This document shows, in pieces, positions 6,798-9,323 of a stretch of DNA of 9,323 bases. The first letter of the stretch is position 1. Every line of letters begins with the position of its first letter. A model generated the notes under the pieces. It saw nothing but the letters and a program-made list of their open reading frames with translations, made no database searches and was not told where the DNA came from. Where the stretch lies: contig WFRA01000077.1 of assembly GCA_015486775.1 (NCBI GenBank), positions 1 through 9,323 on the forward strand. Direction: 5' to 3'. The translations under genes were made by a program, and so were the position numbers. The stretch comes from Kiritimatiellales bacterium. Lineage in GTDB: Bacteria > Verrucomicrobiota > Kiritimatiellia > Kiritimatiellales > Pontiellaceae.

Positions 6798-6968
6798 CTA
6801 GCCGGCGGAAATGGCATCCACCGGGCAGGAATCGACGCATGCGCCGCAATCGGTGCAGGCATCCGCGTCGATCACAAACTGGTCGTCGCCTTGGCTGATG
6901 GCCTCCACCGGGCAGGTGGGTTCGCATGCGCCGCAGGAAATACATTCGCTTGAAATTACATGTGCCAT
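6798..6968 (-). CDS. 2[4Fe-4S] ferredoxin (clostridial type)
   Basis: This 56-residue cytoplasmic electron carrier has two C-x2-C-x2-C-x3-CP cluster motifs: C9, C12, C15, C19 and C38, C41, C44, C48. Each set of four cysteines supplies three ligands to one cluster and the distal one to the other. Length and spacing are those of the short clostridial ferredoxins that serve pyruvate:ferredoxin oxidoreductase, hydrogenases and Rnf. The true start is the ATG at 6968, where AAGGAGA precedes it; a 27-residue longer frame upstream lacks family similarity. The two halves are an internal duplication still visible in DNA, with 13-base identical blocks 87 bp apart. It has its own terminator and a candidate promoter in the gap it shares with the divergent Fur-family gene. 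The partner enzyme is not in the window. Confidence 0.95.
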   Translation of the reverse strand: MAHVISSECISCGACEPTCPVEAISQGDDQFVIDADACTDCGACVDSCPVDAISAG

Positions 6969-7005
6969 GATCAATCTCCTTGGTTTATTGGTACGTTTTT
7001 CTGCG

Positions 7006-7026
7006 CAAATTTGAGGGAATATACCA
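7006..7026 (-). promoter_or_regulatory. Candidate ferredoxin promoter with overlapping palindrome
   Basis: On the minus strand TGGTATATT (7026-7018) is an extended -10 element: TG, one base, then TATATT, five of six to consensus. It would start transcription near 7011, about 43 nt before the ferredoxin ATG. The perfect 8-bp palindrome CAAATTTG (7006-7013) falls at that start point and could be an operator. No good -35 is seen, which is common with extended -10 promoters. It does not match a classical Fur box. Confidence 0.4.
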
Positions 7027-7108
7027 GCAAAAATCTTGATTGCAGTCATAATTTTGCGGCATACACATGTTTATACGTAGATTCAATTCAAAAAAGGAAG
7101 GGCGGAAA

Positions 7109-7588
7109 ATGGAGAAACCAAAGGATGATCAGGAACTGGCGGAGGAGGTGCGCAGTTCGGTGGACGAGGCTTGGCCTCTTTTTGTAGATTTCCTGAAAAA
7201 GAAGCAGGCGCGGGTGACCCAGGCTCGGAAGATTGTGTTGCGGAAGGTCTTTTCCCGGCATGACCATTTTTGCGCGGACGATCTGGCCGCGGAGCTTTCG
7301 AGCGGTTTGGACCATGTGAGCCGCGGCACGGTCTACCGCACCCTGGCCCTGATGGAGGAGGCGGGCTTTGTGCGGGTGATCCGCAATACCGACGGGCATG
7401 CCCACTACGAGCATGTCTTCAACCATCCCAACCATGAGCATATGATCTGTGATGTGTGCGGGGAGTTCATCGAGTTTTCGGACGACCGGATCGCCGAGCG
7501 CATCGCCTTGGCGTGCGGGCAAAAAAACTTTGCGCAGCGCACGTACCGGATCGTGGTTTTTGGAACCTGCGAGGCGTGCGGCAGGTAG
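7109..7588 (+). CDS. Fur-family metal-responsive transcriptional regulator
   Basis: The protein is 159 residues with an N-terminal winged helix (about 20-95; RVTQARKIVLRKVF and recognition-helix region SRGTVYRTLALMEEAGFV) followed by the dimerisation/metal domain. C114-x2-C117 and C154-x2-C157 form the structural zinc site. Aligned by eye with E. coli Fur, the regulatory site is kept: H53, E101, H109, H111 and E122 correspond to H33, E81, H88, H90 and E101. The other site is largely gone: N108, A129 and Y146 stand where H87, E108 and H125 would be. Overall it looks more like Fur than Zur or PerR (HMICDVCGEFIEFSDD against HLICLDCGKVIEFSDD), but the sensed metal is not proven. The start at 7109 is preceded by AAGGAAGGG; an upstream in-frame ATG at 7067 would add 14 residues. 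It is divergent from the ferredoxin. Confidence 0.92.
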   Translation: MEKPKDDQELAEEVRSSVDEAWPLFVDFLKKKQARVTQARKIVLRKVFSRHDHFCADDLAAELSSGLDHVSRGTVYRTLALMEEAGFVRVIRNTDGHAHYEHVFNHPNHEHMICDVCGEFIEFSDDRIAERIALACGQKNFAQRTYRIVVFGTCEACGR

Positions 7589-7593
7589 GGCAC

Positions 7594-7803
7594 CTATTTT
7601 TTCCGGGATTTGGCCAGCGCGGCCTGGTATTCGCGCAGGTCGCACGACGGGCAGGTGATCCGCTCGCCCTTGTAGACCACGCAGTCGTGGTTCCCCGAGC
7701 AGCCGGGTTTTTCCCGCCGCACCCCGTTGCGTAGCGCTAGGATGCCCAGTGGGACGCCCACGAGAACCAGCACCGCCCCGAACAATGTGATAAATGCCAT
7801 CAT
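7594..7803 (-). CDS. Small cysteine-rich single-span membrane protein
   Basis: The protein is 69 residues with one hydrophobic segment at about 4-24. A basic patch (RNGVRREK) follows, then a soluble tail with four cysteines, C35-x5-C41-x9-C51-x2-C54, and a charged C-terminus ending KSRKK. The basic patch after the helix suggests the tail is cytoplasmic. The cysteines could bind a metal or iron-sulfur cluster. One helix followed by four cysteines recalls NqrM (DUF539, the Na+-NQR maturation factor) and the FeoB-associated Cys-rich proteins, but neither match is firm and I do not assign one. The start at 7803 (ATGATG) has only a weak AGG-like ribosome-binding site. A longer frame upstream is low-complexity and would cross the TPR gene's promoter. 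It converges with the Fur-family gene, 5 bp between stops. Confidence 0.72.
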   Translation of the reverse strand: MMAFITLFGAVLVLVGVPLGILALRNGVRREKPGCSGNHDCVVYKGERITCPSCDLREYQAALAKSRKK

Positions 7804-7832
7804 GCCATGCCTGTTGGTGGAAATAATTAGTT

Positions 7833-7923
7833 TCGGGGAATCGACCTCTCCCCCCAGCAACACTTGACACTTACCCCTCCGCGAACGATACTGCAACCTT
7901 TTGTCGATGGAATGATTCCCCGA
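7833..7923. repeat. 10-bp inverted repeat flanking the TPR-gene promoter
   Basis: TCGGGGAATC (7833-7842) and its exact reverse complement GATTCCCCGA (7914-7923) are 71 bp apart. The left arm lies upstream of the -35 box at 7864; the right arm lies just after the expected transcription start. The arrangement could be a pair of operator half-sites or chance. If transcription starts near 7899, the two arms are not in the same transcript, so an RNA hairpin is unlikely. Confidence 0.6.
7864..7892 (+). promoter_or_regulatory. Sigma-70-type promoter of the TPR gene
   Basis: TTGACA (7864-7869) is a perfect -35. A 17-bp spacer leads to GATACT (7887-7892), four of six to the -10 consensus. Transcription would start near 7899, leaving a leader of about 54 nt before the ATG at 7953. 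It is the best promoter match in the window. Confidence 0.7.
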
Positions 7924-7952
7924 CGAACCTGCCGAAAACCCGGAAAAATTCG

Positions 7953-9248
7953 ATGCCCATGAGAAAAAAACAGAAGAAACACAGCTCTTCGCACAAAGCG
8001 GGTGTTGCCGAGCACGTTTCGGCACCCGCCGATTTCTACTCCGCCAGCCCGGTCGAAAGGCCGCTCCACGACGACCGCCGGACCGCCGATGCCCGCGATG
8101 TGCGCAAGACGAGGCGCCACCAGAAGGTGGCGGGGAAACGGAAGGAGCAGGTAGATATTCGTGACAAGGCCGCTCTGGTGGCTATTCTCCGCTCGATCGT
8201 GGTGATCTTGCTATTGCTGATCGCGCTTTTCGTGCTCTGGAAGGGTACGGCGCTCTACGAAGAAAACCGGATTGCCAGAGAGGTGGAGGGTTCTCCCGTT
8301 CAGGAGCAAACGCCTGTGATGCAGGCGGTGGAGCTGGTCGAGGATTTCGATATCCAGAACCAGGAGGAGCGCAAGAAATTTGCGGAGCGGATCGAAAGCT
8401 GGAAGGAGGCCGACCGGCTGGTGCGCTCGGCGGATGCGCTGCTGTTGCGCAATCTCTACGACCAAGCGATCGCACAATGTCAGGATGCTTTAGAGAGCGA
8501 TCCCTCGCACCGGGGCGCCCTGGAGCGGCTGGGGAAACTGTACTATGCCAAGAAGGACTATGCCGCCGCGGCCAACGCCTACATCCGCCTGATGAGCGTC
8601 GATCCTTCCCATAAGGAGATTCAGAAAAAGCTGATCCAGGCGCTGGATGCGTATGGCGACAACAAGGCGGTCGAGTACATGGCCAGGTGGTATTTCGACC
8701 AGAACCTGTACGATCCCGATGTCCAGCGCTACCTGGCCCACGCGCTCTACAACGAGGAAGAGTTCGATAAGGCCGTGGAGGCCTACGACCGGGTGCTGCG
8801 CGACTCGCCGGACGATACCGTGGCCATGGAGCAGCAGGCTACGGCCTGCATGCAGGTCAAGCAGTACGAAAAGGCACTGGAACTGCTGGAAACCCTGCGG
8901 CGCAAAGACTACCGCAACCCCGCCTACTACAAGCAGATTGTCATTTGCAACGCCCAGCTAAAGCGCGGCAAGGAAACCGTCGATACCCTTGGGCGGGCCG
9001 CCCAGCTTTTTGGCGAGCAGATGGTGCTGGGGCTGCTCCAGAATCCGCAGCTCGATCCCGTGCGCGAGGATCCCGCCTTCCAGGGCTTTGCCGACCGCGT
9101 CGGCGGCGAGGAGTTCCGACAATGGCTCGAAAAGATGGCCAAGGGCATCAAGGTCGGGAAGCAGGATTTGCCGGAACCCCGGAAATTGCAGCTCGATGTG
9201 CCCGACATCCAGCGGGAAGATGCCGAGTTGCTGAAGCTCAAAAAATAA
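7953..9248 (+). CDS. Membrane-anchored TPR-repeat protein
   Basis: The protein has 431 residues. The N-terminal 70 are strongly basic (MRKKQKK, RKTRRHQKVAGKRK) and would be cytoplasmic. One transmembrane helix spans about 74-97 (VAILRSIVVILLLLIALFVLW) with no signal-peptidase site, so the rest should lie in the periplasm (type II topology). A short linker and charged helix (about 127-152) lead into tandem TPR units from about 154 to 350, clearest at 154-186 (A..LLLRNLYDQAIAQCQDALESDP), 188-219 and 255-287. Such proteins act as scaffolds; no enzymatic domain is seen. The start is ATG 7953 or 7959; the ribosome-binding site is weak (GGAAA). A probable glycosyltransferase follows after 15 bp, so a role in envelope polysaccharide or complex assembly is possible but only inferred from context. 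Confidence 0.85.
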   Translation: MPMRKKQKKHSSSHKAGVAEHVSAPADFYSASPVERPLHDDRRTADARDVRKTRRHQKVAGKRKEQVDIRDKAALVAILRSIVVILLLLIALFVLWKGTALYEENRIAREVEGSPVQEQTPVMQAVELVEDFDIQNQEERKKFAERIESWKEADRLVRSADALLLRNLYDQAIAQCQDALESDPSHRGALERLGKLYYAKKDYAAAANAYIRLMSVDPSHKEIQKKLIQALDAYGDNKAVEYMARWYFDQNLYDPDVQRYLAHALYNEEEFDKAVEAYDRVLRDSPDDTVAMEQQATACMQVKQYEKALELLETLRRKDYRNPAYYKQIVICNAQLKRGKETVDTLGRAAQLFGEQMVLGLLQNPQLDPVREDPAFQGFADRVGGEEFRQWLEKMAKGIKVGKQDLPEPRKLQLDVPDIQREDAELLKLKK

Positions 9249-9263
9249 CACATCCCTCCGGCC

Positions 9264-9323
9264 ATGGATATCCTGTTCATATCGTATGCGGATGTGTCGA
9301 TGCGCCGGGGGAGCGTACGAGCC
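9264..9323 (+). CDS. Probable glycosyltransferase, N-terminal fragment cut by the window end
   Basis: Twenty codons are open from ATG 9264 to the last base. They begin MDILFISYADVS and continue into RRGSVRA. A hydrophobic first beta strand of the form M.ILF(I/V)SY followed by a G-S-V-R turn is typical of GT-B glycosyltransferases (GT4-like), but 20 residues cannot prove it. The start lies 15 bp after the TPR gene's stop with no terminator and no clear Shine-Dalgarno, which suggests a shared transcript and possibly coupled translation. Confidence 0.5.
   Translation, partial: MDILFISYADVSMRRGSVRA

Noticed and set aside
7036..7064. A plus-strand promoter or classical Fur box in front of the Fur-family gene
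   Set aside because: TTGATT at 7036-7041 has no acceptable -10 at 16-18 bp (GCATAC is poor), and TGATTGCAGTCATAA fits the Fur-box consensus on too few bases to call autoregulation.
7583..7602. A terminator between the Fur-family gene and the cysteine-rich gene
   Set aside because: The T6 run at 7597-7602 is preceded only by a four-pair AGGT/ACCT stem, too weak to call.

Overview
The window looks like ordinary chromosome from a GC-moderate, Gram-negative, probably anaerobic or microaerobic bacterium. The evidence is two outer-membrane secretins with Sec signal peptides, a clostridial-type 2[4Fe-4S] ferredoxin, a Fur-family regulator and a tryptophan biosynthesis gene. The secretins recall the TPR-bearing, Amuc_1098-like secretins of the Verrucomicrobiota/Kiritimatiellota group (PVC superphylum). 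A Kiritimatiellota (Pontiella-like) source is my best guess, but it is inference: there is no rRNA or other phylogenetic marker here. I see no mobile element, CRISPR array, tRNA or phage gene.

Layout. Positions 1-194 are noncoding and hold two short-period tandem repeats (9 bp and 8 bp). The 8-bp array runs almost into the start of trpC (195-974). A 336-base noncoding stretch (975-1310) with a weak candidate promoter and a hairpin leads into two tandem, collinear, paralogous secretin genes (1311-3455 and 3497-5623), closed by a strong intrinsic terminator at 5642-5674. Next is a stand-alone DEDDh 3'-5' exonuclease (5744-6349) whose last five residues match the consensus beta-clamp-binding pentapeptide. 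It converges on a small HNH nuclease (6375-6683, minus). A ferredoxin (6798-6968, minus) with its own terminator is divergent from a Fur-family regulator (7109-7588, plus). The regulator converges, with only 5 bp between stops, on a small cysteine-rich single-span membrane protein (7594-7803, minus). A near-consensus sigma-70 promoter (7864-7892), nested inside a 10-bp inverted repeat, drives a membrane-anchored TPR protein (7953-9248). That gene is followed after 15 bp by the first 20 codons of a probable glycosyltransferase running off the window.

How the genes fit together. The secretin pair is the most distinctive unit: two whole-length paralogues with the same N-terminal TPR-like segment and matching ribosome-binding sites, but no inner-membrane, ATPase or pilin genes beside them. 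They may form a mixed or alternative outer-membrane channel that works with an assembly apparatus encoded elsewhere. The ferredoxin, Fur-family gene and cysteine-rich protein form a loose iron/redox neighbourhood. The TPR and glycosyltransferase genes probably begin an envelope or surface-polysaccharide operon. I do not see a clearly new multi-gene system. The points most worth following are the paired orphan secretins, the clamp-tagged exonuclease, the regulator's missing second metal site and the G-free octamer array in front of trpC.
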